DNA of 64,000 nt from Paenibacillus_E violae (GCF_032461945.1 NZ_JAWCUD010000001.1:248001-312000), one strand, 5' to 3'; counted from the first letter of the stretch, positions 10,201 through 19,176 are shown. Made by a program: numbers and translations. The notes: generated by a model from the sequence alone, not told the origin.

Positions 10201-11098
10201 GAATCAGGCGCAGCTTGTGGCGGATAACAGCTGGGGGGAAACGGCAGTTAACTGGAATAATAAGCCTGCTGCAGGAGCGGCATTTGCGACTTGGACACTT
10301 ACATCGTCCTATACGCCGGCCCAATTTGATGTAACAGATCAAGTGAATGGTGCGCTTGCAGCGGACAAGAAAATGTCATTGTTAATTGCCTCAACCTCGA
10401 ATCAGGGAGCGAAAGGGGACGTAAGTTACGCTTCCAGGGAGCATACCAATGCCGCTTATCGGCCTGTTCTTGAGGTTAGGTTAAGTACACCTCCAGCAGC
10501 ATTATCCACTGAGCTTACAGGCGGCAGCAAGGTAGCGAGCGGGGAAACATTTAAGGTCACATTTGGGCTAAAGAACCTGGCACAGCCGGCATTTGCGCAA
10601 GATGTCACCTTGAATTACGATGCGAATACGATGGAATTCGTATCAGCAAAATCGGTGATTGATGGTGTTTCCATCTTGGAGCCGATGAGGCAATCAGCGG
10701 GTAAGCTGCGACTCCTCATTGTCAGTAAAGGCGCAGATCATGCCATTAGCGATGACGCGCAAGTTGTGGAATTGACATTCAGAGCCAAAGCGGTCACGGA
10801 AAATAATACGGGGAATGTCACCATTTCAAAGGCGGTCTTAGGCGATGCAGCGGGGGGCGAAGCGGAAGCTGCGGTTTCCAGCTATAGCGTAGCGATAGAG
10901 GCTCCGATCCCTGGCATTCCTGGTGATCTTACGAACGATAGGAAAGTGACGATCGGCGATTTGGCCATCGTAGCGGCCCATTACGGCAAAGATACGAACA
11001 GCCCGGATTGGGAAGAGGCTAAGAAAGCGGATGTGATTGGCGATGGTCGTATCGATATTGACGACCTTGCCTTCGTAGCTGCAAAAATAATCCAGTAA
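7283..11098 (+). CDS. Secreted polysaccharide lyase family 8 enzyme with FN3, DNRLRE/CBM96-like, cohesin and dockerin domains
   Basis: The start at 7283 is chosen because AAGGAGGT lies at 7271-7278 and a signal peptide (MKPRIRFHLILTLL to HAAAAS) follows; an earlier in-frame ATG at 7235 has no such support. The protein has 1271 residues. The N-terminal two thirds match PL8 (hyaluronate, chondroitin AC or xanthan lyase): NWWDWEIG, catalytic Asn213 in ETGANLL, His263 and Tyr272 in HTYVAYTGGYG, with the His-Tyr spacing of nine typical of the family, and an Arg-rich GRGISRQSG segment. These enzymes cleave uronic-acid-containing chains by beta-elimination. C-terminal modules are FN3 (about 812-898), a DNRLRE/CBM96-like domain (900-1065), cohesin (1073-1205) and dockerin (1213-1271). 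The cohesin-SLH gene begins 20 bases after the stop, so the two are probably cotranscribed. Confidence 0.92.
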   Translation: MKPRIRFHLILTLLVLIYVIPFAPHAAAASNPTDEFDALRVKMLTYFTGGNGYDPNDPDISVNIKFKSDAVSNENLTGYWDTMNKAANRSYLWADLQSTTKSSEVSSHYTRLNQMAIAYSTIGSPLYHNVNLKNDIVSGLDWAYANRYKESKSEYDNWWDWEIGTPQLVNSTLVLMYEDLTQAQIDNYMRAIDRFVPNPSKRTASSVVETGANLLDKAYVVSLRGVIGKSSAKITQGRDSMSPAFLYVKSGDGFYDDGSFIQHTYVAYTGGYGDVLLGRMADLMYLLSGSSWRITDPNVANVYRWVEESYKPLIYMGASMDNLKGRGISRQSGNDHTTGRSIILSMLRLAEGAPPEQALKIKRMVKEWISTDTTFANYYTGASMFDMILGKKLMSDGAIIPQGKLVGQFQFPGMDRVAQLREHFGLGISMFSPRISAFEYGNGENIKGWFTGVGMTTLYNNDLKQYSDNYWATVNMYRLPGTTTDGSGSGTPVDWKNYANPNTWVGGSSVDQLYGSAGMQFSLTQNTGSPLQGKKSWFMLGDQIVAVGSGIASTDTARTVETIVENRKLNGSGDNPLLVDGVTKASGLGWSETINNAHWAHLAGNVLGSDIGYYFPGTASITGLRESRSGTWKQINTGGNTDQVTNSYLSLAFNHGKAPANATYAYVVLPGKDAVVTANYAANPDIQILENSADAHAVMDTTLHAVGANFWNDVTKTVYANNEPLITSDKKASVTMLETDGEIHIGISDPTKANTGTIQVELNRSATGVLSLDPGITVTQLSPTIKMSVRTNGAFGKTLAAKLSLKTPSSTETPVLVSAEGGASQVMLSWTGVQGAAGYRVKYGTSPGVYTKTLDVTSVSTTNQVAVTGLETGKTYYFAVAAYQASGESGLSNELSATPVPIVTLFPEADVYVRDGSYASTNYGTADSLVTKQDAAGYARQSYLRFDLVSISGTIASAKVMLIPVGVSMSGTTNQAQLVADNSWGETAVNWNNKPAAGAAFATWTLTSSYTPAQFDVTDQVNGALAADKKMSLLIASTSNQGAKGDVSYASREHTNAAYRPVLEVRLSTPPAALSTELTGGSKVASGETFKVTFGLKNLAQPAFAQDVTLNYDANTMEFVSAKSVIDGVSILEPMRQSAGKLRLLIVSKGADHAISDDAQVVELTFRAKAVTENNTGNVTISKAVLGDAAGGEAEAAVSSYSVAIEAPIPGIPGDLTNDRKVTIGDLAIVAAHYGKDTNSPDWEEAKKADVIGDGRIDIDDLAFVAAKIIQ

Positions 11099-11118
11099 CT
11101 AGAAGAGGATGACTTATC

Positions 11119-12141
11119 ATGAGACGTAAAATCGTACTTGCCACATTAGTCTGCAATCTTGGTTGTTCCTTGGCACTACTCGGTCCGGCCTATGCGGAGG
11201 ACGCTTCCCAATTCGTTATGAAGACCTCGGATGCCGAATCTACAGGTGAATTCACCGTTACGCTGCAGGGGGAAAATCTGCAGGATTTATATGCGTATGA
11301 AGCCAAATTCTCCTTTGATGCCAATAAGCTCGAAGTGGTCAAAGCGGACACCAAGATAGAAGGGTTCTCGGTGTCGCCCATTGTGAAAAATAACGAAGTG
11401 ACATTTGCGCACACCAAAGTGGGGAAAGTGGATGGCGAGAAGGGGAATATAGACATCGGTACCATCACCTTCAAAGCCAAGAAGGTAGGAACCTCTCAAG
11501 TGACATGGACCTCCATGAAAATTGTGGATCACAATTTGAAAAATCAATCAATTGCACTTACGAAATCCGCCGATTTTACTAAAATCTTCAGCGATCTTAA
11601 CGGTCACTGGGCCAAGTCTGATATTATGTTGATGGTTGATAAACAGATTGTGGAAGGCATGGATGACGATCATTTCGCGCCGGATACGAATGTCACACGA
11701 GCACAGTTTGCAACCCTGCTTGCCAAAGCATTGAACCTGAAGGAAGGCGCTGGGCTCAATCCTTTTGCTGATGTCGCTGCAGGCTCCTGGTATGAGGACA
11801 CCGTCAAGAAAGCTTATGCAGCAGGACTGATCAACGGCGTTGCTGACGATACATTTGCCCCGGAGAAAAACATTACGCGCGAAGAAATGACAGCCATGCT
11901 CATGAGAGCCAAGGCTCAGGTAACGGGGACGAAAGTCGAAGATATGACGGCAAGCACGTCGATCCAATTCCAGGACGAAAGCTCAGTCAGTGATTGGGCC
12001 AAACACGTTGTCGAACTTGCTGTGGACGCTGGCTTAATGAATGGCCGAACCGAGCAAGAATTTGCCCCGCAGGAACATGCCACAAGGGCTGAATCCGTGG
12101 TTGTGCTGAAAAGGCTGCTAGCTGGAATTAACGCCAAATAG
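11119..12141 (+). CDS. Cell-wall anchored cohesin protein with three SLH domains
   Basis: This 340-residue protein has a signal peptide ending in AYA at about residue 26, one cohesin domain (about 30-150) and three SLH repeats (about 155-205, 215-265 and 283-335). SLH domains bind pyruvylated secondary cell-wall polymers, so the cohesin should be displayed on the surface and could bind a dockerin. The cohesin differs clearly from those in the three upstream enzymes. AGAAGAGG at 11101-11108 precedes the ATG, and the gene lies 20 bases behind the PL8 gene with a terminator after it. This fits an anchor for the neighbouring dockerin-bearing enzymes; the pairing itself is inference. A paralogue lies at 32867-33883. 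Confidence 0.93.
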   Translation: MRRKIVLATLVCNLGCSLALLGPAYAEDASQFVMKTSDAESTGEFTVTLQGENLQDLYAYEAKFSFDANKLEVVKADTKIEGFSVSPIVKNNEVTFAHTKVGKVDGEKGNIDIGTITFKAKKVGTSQVTWTSMKIVDHNLKNQSIALTKSADFTKIFSDLNGHWAKSDIMLMVDKQIVEGMDDDHFAPDTNVTRAQFATLLAKALNLKEGAGLNPFADVAAGSWYEDTVKKAYAAGLINGVADDTFAPEKNITREEMTAMLMRAKAQVTGTKVEDMTASTSIQFQDESSVSDWAKHVVELAVDAGLMNGRTEQEFAPQEHATRAESVVVLKRLLAGINAK

Positions 12142-12157
12142 TCTGTTATTTCGAAGA

Positions 12158-12206
12158 GATTGCTATCTACCCGACCGTTCAGGTCAGGTGGTTGGCAATC
12201 TTTTTC
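12158..12206 (+). terminator. Rho-independent terminator ending the cohesin-dockerin cluster
   Basis: GATTGC at 12158-12163 pairs with GCAATC at 12195-12200, with partial inner pairing (CTACC with GGTGG), and is followed by five T residues. Confidence 0.75.
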
Positions 12207-12270
12207 ATTTTTCGGAGCATAAAGTAAAAATAATACACAAATCAGTAAAATATCAGATTCATAAGTGAAA

Positions 12271-12299
12271 TTGAAAAGGCCTTATAGTAGATCTATACA
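12271..12299 (+). promoter_or_regulatory. Sigma-A type promoter of the first ABC importer
   Basis: TTGAAA at 12271-12276 and TATACA at 12294-12299 are separated by exactly 17 bases, about 30 bases upstream of the first permease start. The upstream 60 bases are AT-rich. Confidence 0.7.
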
Positions 12300-12327
12300 A
12301 TGATACCTAAGTAGAGAGGTGAACCGT

Positions 12328-13278
12328 GTGTTGATCAATAACTCAGAAAGGGTCGCTTTACCTTCGTCTGCGTCAAGGCCAAAAAGAGCTTTCTGGAACC
12401 AACCGAGAAAAGAAGCGTTTGCGGGATGGTTATTTCTATCTCCTGTGTATGTATGCATACTGATTCTTGGCGTGTTTCCGGTCTTGTTTTCCCTATTTTT
12501 AAGCTTTTGCCAGTGGAACTTGGTTGGCGGACTTTCAAGTATTAAGGTCATTGGACTGGATAATTATAAACTGCTATTCGAGGACGATAAGTTCTATATG
12601 GCTTTAAAAAACAATTTAACGTATACGGTAATTACAGTGCCTATCGGACTTGTTCTAGCATTAATTCTATCGGTCCTTATACATGCCAGAGTGTTTGGAC
12701 AAAGCTACTTTAAAATTGCTTTTTTTATCCCCTACATTTCATCGATAACAGCTCTTGGTGCGATATGGAGCGCTTTGTATCATCCCTCCTTGGGTCCGAT
12801 CAATCAGTTCTTGCTCCGCCTGGGGGTCAGCAACCCGCCGAAATGGTTAGCGGATACCCATTACTCGTTAACTTCGATTATGATTATTGCAATTTGGGCA
12901 GCGTTAGGCTATCAAATTATTATTTTTATAGCCGGTTTGACGAATATCCCGGATGAGCTTTATGAAGCAGCTAATATGGATGGCGCTTCCTCTTTCCAAC
13001 AATTTTTCCGGATTACACTTCCCTTGCTTGCTCCGACAACTTCGTTCTTAACGATAACGACGCTGATGTCATCCTTTAAGGTGTTTGATTTAATTGCTTT
13101 TCTGACGGGAGGGGGTCCGAACGATTCATCCACCGTGCTTGTGTATCGCATTTATGAGGAAGGCTTCCAGAACTTCAGGATGGGGTACGCTTCAGCGATT
13201 TCATGGGTGTTATTCCTTATTATTGGCTTCGTGACTTTGCTTACTTATCGACTGCAGAAGCAATCCGCTTACGAATAG
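12328..13278 (+). CDS. Sugar ABC transporter permease, MalF/UgpA type
   Basis: This is an inner-membrane permease of about 316 residues with the binding-protein-dependent transport fold: hydrophobic segments throughout and the EAA loop EAANMDGASSFQQFFRITLP, which contacts the ATPase. The GTG at 12328 is preferred because GAGAGGTG lies at 12314-12321; an in-frame GTG at 12319 would overlap that site. It is the first gene of an importer operon with the second permease 20 bases downstream and the lipoprotein after that. No ATPase gene is nearby. The imported sugar is not determined; the neighbouring polysaccharide enzymes suggest an oligosaccharide. Confidence 0.92.
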   Translation: MLINNSERVALPSSASRPKRAFWNQPRKEAFAGWLFLSPVYVCILILGVFPVLFSLFLSFCQWNLVGGLSSIKVIGLDNYKLLFEDDKFYMALKNNLTYTVITVPIGLVLALILSVLIHARVFGQSYFKIAFFIPYISSITALGAIWSALYHPSLGPINQFLLRLGVSNPPKWLADTHYSLTSIMIIAIWAALGYQIIIFIAGLTNIPDELYEAANMDGASSFQQFFRITLPLLAPTTSFLTITTLMSSFKVFDLIAFLTGGGPNDSSTVLVYRIYEEGFQNFRMGYASAISWVLFLIIGFVTLLTYRLQKQSAYE

Positions 13279-13297
13279 CAGAAAGGAGAGAGCTAGC

Positions 13298-14137
13298 TTG
13301 TTATTAAAAAAGATAGATATACCCAAATGGATCACTACGCTCTTGATGGGAGTATTTTCATTCCTGTTCCTTCTGCCTTTGCTTTGGATGCTCTCGGCGG
13401 CTGCAAAGTATGAGAAGGATGTGATGGTATTTCCCATTCAGTGGATTCCAACCCAATGGAACTTGATCAGCAACTTCCATGAAGTTTGGCTAAGCAGCGT
13501 CCCGTTCACATTGTTTTACTATAATTCACTGAAGCTGGCGCTTACGATCACCTTTGCAACGCTGCTTTTCTCTTCCATGGCAGCATTTGCTTTTACCAAG
13601 CTGCAATTTCGTGGACGTAAAACAGCATTTGGGATTTTACTTTCTTTGATGATCATCCCTTCCGAGTCTACGCTCGTGCCTCGCTATCTGCTGCTCAAGT
13701 GGCTACACTTGTACAACACGCATGCGGGATTAATGCTGATGGGGATGTTCTCGACGATCTATTTTACCTTCCTGCTGCGGCAGTTCATGGTTTCCATCCA
13801 TAGTGAATATCTGGAAGCAGCGAAAATAGATGGAGCGGGATATGTTAGAATGTATGTGCAAATCATCCTGCCGTTGTCGAAACCGATTCTGGCAACGGTA
13901 GCCATCATTAAATTTATTTGGGTTTGGAACGATTATCAGAATCCGCTGATTTTCCTTATCTCGAAGCAATTGTATCCGATTCCGCTTGGTTTGCAGCTGT
14001 TTAAAAATGAATTTGCCGACAATTACGCGGTCCTGATGATGGCTTCTGTCGCTGCTATTTTACCTCTATTAATCATCTTTATCATCCTGCAAAAGCAAGT
14101 GATTAAAGGCATCGCGCTTGGTGGTGTAAAAGGTTAA
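13298..14137 (+). CDS. Sugar ABC transporter permease, MalG type
   Basis: This 279-residue second permease pairs with the upstream MalF-type subunit. It starts at TTG 13298 with GAAAGGAGAG at 13281-13290, has about six membrane spans and the EAA motif EAAKIDGAGYVRMYVQIILP. Its C-terminus, QKQVIKGIALGGVKG, is the usual ending of carbohydrate MalG-like permeases. The gene follows its partner by 20 bases, so translation in one operon is likely. The solute-binding gene is 123 bases further on. Confidence 0.92.
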   Translation: MLLKKIDIPKWITTLLMGVFSFLFLLPLLWMLSAAAKYEKDVMVFPIQWIPTQWNLISNFHEVWLSSVPFTLFYYNSLKLALTITFATLLFSSMAAFAFTKLQFRGRKTAFGILLSLMIIPSESTLVPRYLLLKWLHLYNTHAGLMLMGMFSTIYFTFLLRQFMVSIHSEYLEAAKIDGAGYVRMYVQIILPLSKPILATVAIIKFIWVWNDYQNPLIFLISKQLYPIPLGLQLFKNEFADNYAVLMMASVAAILPLLIIFIILQKQVIKGIALGGVKG

Positions 14138-14260
14138 TTGTTCCTTATAGGAAAGTAAAGATATGACACAAAGAGCGCAAAATATTATACCGTCTTAGGG
14201 AAATTATCCGTGTAAAATTCTGGATATCAACAAAAACTTCGACCAATTGGGGGACGTTAT

Positions 14261-15634
14261 ATGAAAAAAAAGCAGGCCATATTGCTAAGCAGCGCCTTAT
14301 TGACGATGTCAATTATGAGTGCGTGCAGCTCGGGTTCAAATCAAGGAAACGCAGGATCAACAGCAGTCACAACTAGCGCAGCACCTGCTGCAACACAAGC
14401 GGATGCAAAGCCGGTGAATCTTAAATTTTACACATGGGACAATGAAACGAATCAAGTGGCACGCCAAAAGATGATTGATGCTTTTCAAGTCAAATATCCG
14501 AACATTAAGGTTCAGAATATTTCTTTAGTTCCCGGGAATTCCGTAGAAAGTATGAAGAAAATGGATGTATTGATGTCTTCCGGTGAAGAAGTGGACGTTC
14601 TTGAGTATGGGAACATTGATGAAACGTTGGCAAGAGCCGCTGCGGGCGTCCTTGCTCCCCTGGATGAATTTTATGCCAAAGGGAATGTTAAACCGGAAGA
14701 AGACTACTACATTAACCCGAAAGTAAATGGGAAATATTACGCAACGATGCTGACATCAAGTCCTTATTTTGTGCTGATGAATGAGGATGCCTTGAAGGAA
14801 GCCAATATATCGCTGCCATCTTTCGATTGGACCTGGGATGACTTCCGGGAGTATGCCAAAAAACTTTCAAAAGGCGAAGGCAATGATAAAAGGTACGGCG
14901 CTTATTTCCACACGTGGGGTGAGTATACGAATCTAATTGCGTATTCCGATCTCAAGAGCCCTTATCTGACAAGCGACCTTAAACCTGGTTTCAATGACCC
15001 GTCGTTTGCTTATTTCTTCAATCTGCGTCGTGCCATGGAGAAAGATGATAAATCCGTCAAACCGTTAGCTGATGTTGTTGGAGCAAAGTTAAGTTATATT
15101 ACGGAGTATTTGAACGGCAAGGCGGCTATGCTGGCAACGGCGCCATTCATGCTAGACAATGTCATGAACAAAGAGAAGTATCCGCACACGTTCAAATCGG
15201 TCATTGCCCCGCTGCCTCGAGCATCCAAAAACGGCGAACAAGGCATTACCAACATCGGAGGATCTTACGTCTCGGTTGCCTCCAACTCTAAGCACAAGCA
15301 AGAAGCTTACGATTTCATTCGCTATATGACGACGGAGCAAGAGGCAAGACTCGAATTATCCGGGTACAAAAAGGCTGATCCCAAAGCGATCGTAGACCGG
15401 CTGTATGGCAAAGCGGCGGATATTATCGACGTAACGTCGCTGCAAACAACCATTTTTGATAAGCGCATAAAAACGAATTTCGATCCTGCTATTTCCGTTT
15501 CATACGGCAACCAATTGAAGGGTGTATTGGAAAAAGGCTTTAGCAAATTTATGCTGGACAATACGACAGCCGAGGAAGCGCAGAAGTGGATGATGGACGA
15601 ATCGGATAAAATCGCCAAACAAAATATGAAATAG
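14261..15634 (+). CDS. Sugar-binding lipoprotein of ABC importer, family 1 type
   Basis: This 457-residue extracellular solute-binding protein has a lipoprotein signal peptide (MKKKQAILLSSALLTMSIMSACSSG), so Cys22 should be lipidated and the protein held on the outer face of the membrane. A Ser/Ala/Thr-rich linker is followed by the ligand-binding fold (LKFYTWDNETNQVARQKMID, then GGSYVSVASNSKHKQEAYDF). It delivers sugar to the two permeases upstream. The start is supported by GGGGG at about 14248-14253. A downstream imperfect hairpin (15664-15690) lacks a T run, so some read-through into the two-component genes is possible. Confidence 0.92.
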   Translation: MKKKQAILLSSALLTMSIMSACSSGSNQGNAGSTAVTTSAAPAATQADAKPVNLKFYTWDNETNQVARQKMIDAFQVKYPNIKVQNISLVPGNSVESMKKMDVLMSSGEEVDVLEYGNIDETLARAAAGVLAPLDEFYAKGNVKPEEDYYINPKVNGKYYATMLTSSPYFVLMNEDALKEANISLPSFDWTWDDFREYAKKLSKGEGNDKRYGAYFHTWGEYTNLIAYSDLKSPYLTSDLKPGFNDPSFAYFFNLRRAMEKDDKSVKPLADVVGAKLSYITEYLNGKAAMLATAPFMLDNVMNKEKYPHTFKSVIAPLPRASKNGEQGITNIGGSYVSVASNSKHKQEAYDFIRYMTTEQEARLELSGYKKADPKAIVDRLYGKAADIIDVTSLQTTIFDKRIKTNFDPAISVSYGNQLKGVLEKGFSKFMLDNTTAEEAQKWMMDESDKIAKQNMK

Positions 15635-15779
15635 GAAACAGGGTCCTCATGGACACATCGGTAGAGGGCGTAATAACGTCCTCTATGTTCTCGTTCATAG
15701 GGTAACAGTCGTTATGCTATGATAGGTGTAGTTGAATGTTAGTTAAATGCTAAGCATCCAGAAGGCAGAAGGAGTTCCT

Positions 15780-17531
15780 ATGAGAATAAACTCACTATTT
15801 CGATTTTCCTTTTATCGACGCATTCAAATCTCATTTCTCTGTTTTATTTTGCTGCCGACTGTCGTTGCCTCGTTTCTCAATTATTCGATTACGTATAACA
15901 ATGTGAAGGAGAAAATCTTTCTCAGCAATCAAACGGTGCTTACCGTCATTGCCAAGGATATATCCAAAACAATTGATGATATGACCTATGCATCGAACTT
16001 TTTTGTTCAGGATGAAAATGTAAAAAAACAGCTGCGCAATTTCATGGCTATGAAGCGCATTGAGAGTTTCCATGATTTTGAAACTTATTTGCAAATCAAA
16101 GATTTTTTCAGCTTGGTTGATGTCAAAACGATGAATCCGGATATTCTGATGTACGTGTCCAATCAAGCTGGATTTATCGTCCAATCCAGTGAGATCCAAG
16201 GAGCAGACCCGGAAATGACGAGGCAGCAGTATGAAATCGTCAAGTCGCGTGTGGATCTGTCAAAGCCGAATATTTTGCAATGGCTCGGAACTGTGCCAAC
16301 ACAGGGGGCAAACGCATTAACCAACAAGGCTTATTTACTTGCAAGGGTCATCAAATCTCCAAGCGATACGCAGCAGTTAGGTACATTGTTTATTTCCATA
16401 CCGGAGCGCTATTTTATGAAAGCGTTCGCTCAACTAAGCACTTCGAAACTGGCCTTGTTTGATGCCGAAGGCAAATTGATTGCGGGTGATCCGATTGTCT
16501 CTTATGGCATGGACGCTACCGCGAAAAATAACATTAGAAATGAAAGTCTGATTCAATACTCAGGCTGGAAGCTCATCAGTGAGATGCCGGACGCACAAGT
16601 GACCGGTCAAATTACGAAGACATTTTTCATTACTTTGCTGCTGATCATCCCTTTTTTTCTAATCTTCTTTGTCGTCTCGATGTATGTAGCGAAGCGGCTT
16701 CATCGGCCCATCCGGCAGCTTCAAGCGGGGGTTAAGCAATTCGGCAATGGCAATCGCCGGATTCGATTTGAAGAAGACGGCAAAGATGAAATTTCGGACT
16801 TGGGCCGAACCTTGAATATTATGCTGGAACAAATCAACCAGCTGATTGTGGAAAACGAACAGGAGCAAGAGCAGAAACGTGAATTAGAGCTTCAAGCGCT
16901 TTATTCACAGATCCGCCCTCATTTCCTGATGAATACGCTCAATTCCATCAAGTGCAATTTGGCTCTGGATAACGATATGGTCCATAGTCAAAAAATTAAT
17001 TCATTGATGAGCTTATTAAGGGCTTATATGAAGTTCAATGAACCTTCTAGTCTAGGTAATGAATGTAAGTTGCTATTTCATTATGTGGATATCATGCAAA
17101 TGCGCAGTGATCTGGTGGTTCAGTTGGATATAGAGCTTCCTCCGCTGCTTGCAAATTTGGGATTCCCGAAGCTTCTGCTTCAACCCATCGTGGAAAATGC
17201 CTTTGTACATGGCTTTAAGAGAGCTGTGGATCAACCCCAAATCGTCATATATGCTAAGCAAAACGGACATAACGTGGAGATTTCTATCTCCGACAACGGA
17301 TTAGGACTGAGTGCGGAGAAAATAGATCTGCTCAACGCCGAGCTGCAAAGCTCGCAGGATACAGAAGCCTGGCAAGCGGATAAGCGAGTAGGGCTGTGGA
17401 ATGTTTTTCAACGGCTGAAGATGACTTTTGGCAGCGGCTCATCCATGGTATGCTCACAGAGCGAACTCGGCGGCTTGACCGTTACACTCGGATTTAAAGA
17501 GAAATTACCTACAGGGGGATCTGCATGTTGA
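15780..17531 (+). CDS. Membrane sensor histidine kinase, YesM/LytS-like
   Basis: This kinase has about 583 residues. The ATG at 15780 has AGAAGGAG at 15767-15774. The N-terminal membrane span is followed by an extracellular Cache-like sensor region, a second span near residues 280-305, a HAMP segment and a His_kinase domain of the YesM type with phospho-acceptor His381 in IRPHFLMNTLNSIKCN. A HATPase_c domain follows (IVENAFVHGFK, ISISDNGLGLS). Kinases of this type sense extracellular sugars or the loaded binding protein and phosphorylate an AraC-type partner. The stop overlaps the response regulator start by 7 bases, so the two are translationally coupled. Confidence 0.93.
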   Translation: MRINSLFRFSFYRRIQISFLCFILLPTVVASFLNYSITYNNVKEKIFLSNQTVLTVIAKDISKTIDDMTYASNFFVQDENVKKQLRNFMAMKRIESFHDFETYLQIKDFFSLVDVKTMNPDILMYVSNQAGFIVQSSEIQGADPEMTRQQYEIVKSRVDLSKPNILQWLGTVPTQGANALTNKAYLLARVIKSPSDTQQLGTLFISIPERYFMKAFAQLSTSKLALFDAEGKLIAGDPIVSYGMDATAKNNIRNESLIQYSGWKLISEMPDAQVTGQITKTFFITLLLIIPFFLIFFVVSMYVAKRLHRPIRQLQAGVKQFGNGNRRIRFEEDGKDEISDLGRTLNIMLEQINQLIVENEQEQEQKRELELQALYSQIRPHFLMNTLNSIKCNLALDNDMVHSQKINSLMSLLRAYMKFNEPSSLGNECKLLFHYVDIMQMRSDLVVQLDIELPPLLANLGFPKLLLQPIVENAFVHGFKRAVDQPQIVIYAKQNGHNVEISISDNGLGLSAEKIDLLNAELQSSQDTEAWQADKRVGLWNVFQRLKMTFGSGSSMVCSQSELGGLTVTLGFKEKLPTGGSAC

Positions 17532-19090
17532 ATGTCATGTTGGTAGATGATGATGTACCGATGATCAAATATTTAACGAAGCTGATTTCTTGGGAATCGT
17601 TGGGGTTGCGGCTTGCTGCGACTGCAAACTCGGGAGAAAGCGCCATGCAGATTTTCCATGAAACGCAGCTCGATTTGGTGATTACGGATATTGGGATGCC
17701 GCAAATGGATGGCTTGGAGCTGGTCGCTCAGCTGAAAGCGCTGAAGCCTGAGCTTCAGGTGGTGTTTTTGACCTGTCATGAAGAATTTCATTATGCTAGA
17801 AAAGCGGTACAATTAGATGCTGTCGATTATTTAATTAAAGATGAATTAACCTCTGAGCAGCTCGATGAAAGCTTGCGCAAAGCGATTCAGCTGCTGACGG
17901 AGGCCAAGAATCAAATAGAGGACATCGTATATAAGCAAGATTTGATCAAAAATAAAGATTTGCTCAAGCAGACGTACTTTCAGCAGCTTCTTACAACGTC
18001 CTCTGCCACGGAGATGCTCAGCTACGGGAAACGGTTAGGCATTAACTGGGGGCATTCACACTTTCTTATGGCGATTGGTTCCTTTCATAGAGCATCGGTG
18101 TATAAGCAGTATAGATTTGAAGACATGAATTTGCTGCTGTATGCAGCCGGGAACATAGCCAATGAATTGTCGCTGCAATCGCAGCAGCAGGTTACTTTAT
18201 TTTCCGATGCGGACGGTCAATTGATTTGCGTTTATAATTATCACCCGAACTTGAGCTTGAATACGACAACGCTTTTTAAGGATTATTTATTGTCTTTACG
18301 TGAATTGATTAAACAGTATTTGAAGATGGATGTGTTCCTTCATTACGGAACTCCTTTTAAAGGCGTAGAAGGGATTAGAGCGAATTACAAGACGATGAAA
18401 ATGTGGCAGAAGTCCTCGTTTTATGAGGATGATACGTTTGGAGCGATCAAGTTGCTGGAAATCCCCTTGTGGAATGTCAATCATTCGCTGGAAGAACAAT
18501 GGGATCGGATTACGGAGGCTGTCAAAGACGCCACTACGAATGGGATTACCCAATCCCTGTGCGATTTAGAAACTTTCGTTCGTGAAGAGCGAATGGAGTC
18601 GGGGATGTTCCTTGCGGCGTGCTCGCATCGAATTCGGCTGATTGAATTGGAAGCTAAGCATAAAAGCGAAGAAACATTTCATAGCTGCTTATTGAGGTGC
18701 AAGCGGTTAAAAGAGAGTCTTGAATTAATCAGCTGCAAATTGGAAGAGCTGCATGCGGCTTCGATGCATATGGCGATAGATAAAAAGCCGAAGCTTCAGC
18801 AAATCGACCGGTATATAACGGATCATTTGGCTGAAAATATTTCGATGGTGGATATCGCCGATTATTTGTTTCTGAATCCAAGCTATTTTTCGCGGTATTT
18901 CAAGCAGGAAACCGGCGTGAATTTCGTTGACTATTACCATCAATTCAAAATGAAAATTGCTTGCGGTTTGTTAAAAGAAAAACAATACAATATTGAAATG
19001 ATCGCGCTAAAGTTAGGTTATATGGAACGGACGTATTTTTCAAGAATATTTAAAAAGTATGTAGGGGTCAGCCCTAAGCATTATAAATAA
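17525..19090 (+). CDS. Response regulator with AraC-type DNA-binding domain, YesN-like
   Basis: This 521-residue regulator has an N-terminal receiver domain with DD acidic residues near residue 8 and phospho-acceptor Asp55 (VITDIGMPQMDG). A long central linker domain follows, then a C-terminal AraC-type double helix-turn-helix (IADYLFLNPSYFSRYFKQET, LGYMERTYFSRIFKKYVGV). It should act with the overlapping kinase gene to activate the adjacent importer operon in response to an external sugar. The ATG lies inside the last codons of the kinase gene, preceded by AGGGGGA. Confidence 0.93.
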   Translation: MLNVMLVDDDVPMIKYLTKLISWESLGLRLAATANSGESAMQIFHETQLDLVITDIGMPQMDGLELVAQLKALKPELQVVFLTCHEEFHYARKAVQLDAVDYLIKDELTSEQLDESLRKAIQLLTEAKNQIEDIVYKQDLIKNKDLLKQTYFQQLLTTSSATEMLSYGKRLGINWGHSHFLMAIGSFHRASVYKQYRFEDMNLLLYAAGNIANELSLQSQQQVTLFSDADGQLICVYNYHPNLSLNTTTLFKDYLLSLRELIKQYLKMDVFLHYGTPFKGVEGIRANYKTMKMWQKSSFYEDDTFGAIKLLEIPLWNVNHSLEEQWDRITEAVKDATTNGITQSLCDLETFVREERMESGMFLAACSHRIRLIELEAKHKSEETFHSCLLRCKRLKESLELISCKLEELHAASMHMAIDKKPKLQQIDRYITDHLAENISMVDIADYLFLNPSYFSRYFKQETGVNFVDYYHQFKMKIACGLLKEKQYNIEMIALKLGYMERTYFSRIFKKYVGVSPKHYK

Positions 19091-19136
19091 TGCTGACAGG
19101 CGTAACTCGGCACTTAGTGAGATTTTAAGAAATGAT

Positions 19137-19173
19137 AAGGGAACTCTAGGGCGTAGGGCCCTCTTGTTCTCTT
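19137..19173 (+). terminator. Stem-loop after the response regulator gene, possible terminator
   Basis: AAGGGAAC (19137-19144) pairs with GTTCTCTT (19166-19173), and an inner AGGGC pairs with GCCCT. There is no T run on the plus strand, so termination is uncertain. The left arm resembles the dispersed GGGAACT repeats at 29543-29720. Confidence 0.4.
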
Positions 19174-19176
19174 AAA

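Noticed and set aside
15664..15690. Stem-loop after the first binding protein (AGAGGGCGT with ACGTCCTCT) as a terminator
   Set aside because: The stem has bulges and no T run follows, so termination cannot be claimed; it may only reduce read-through.
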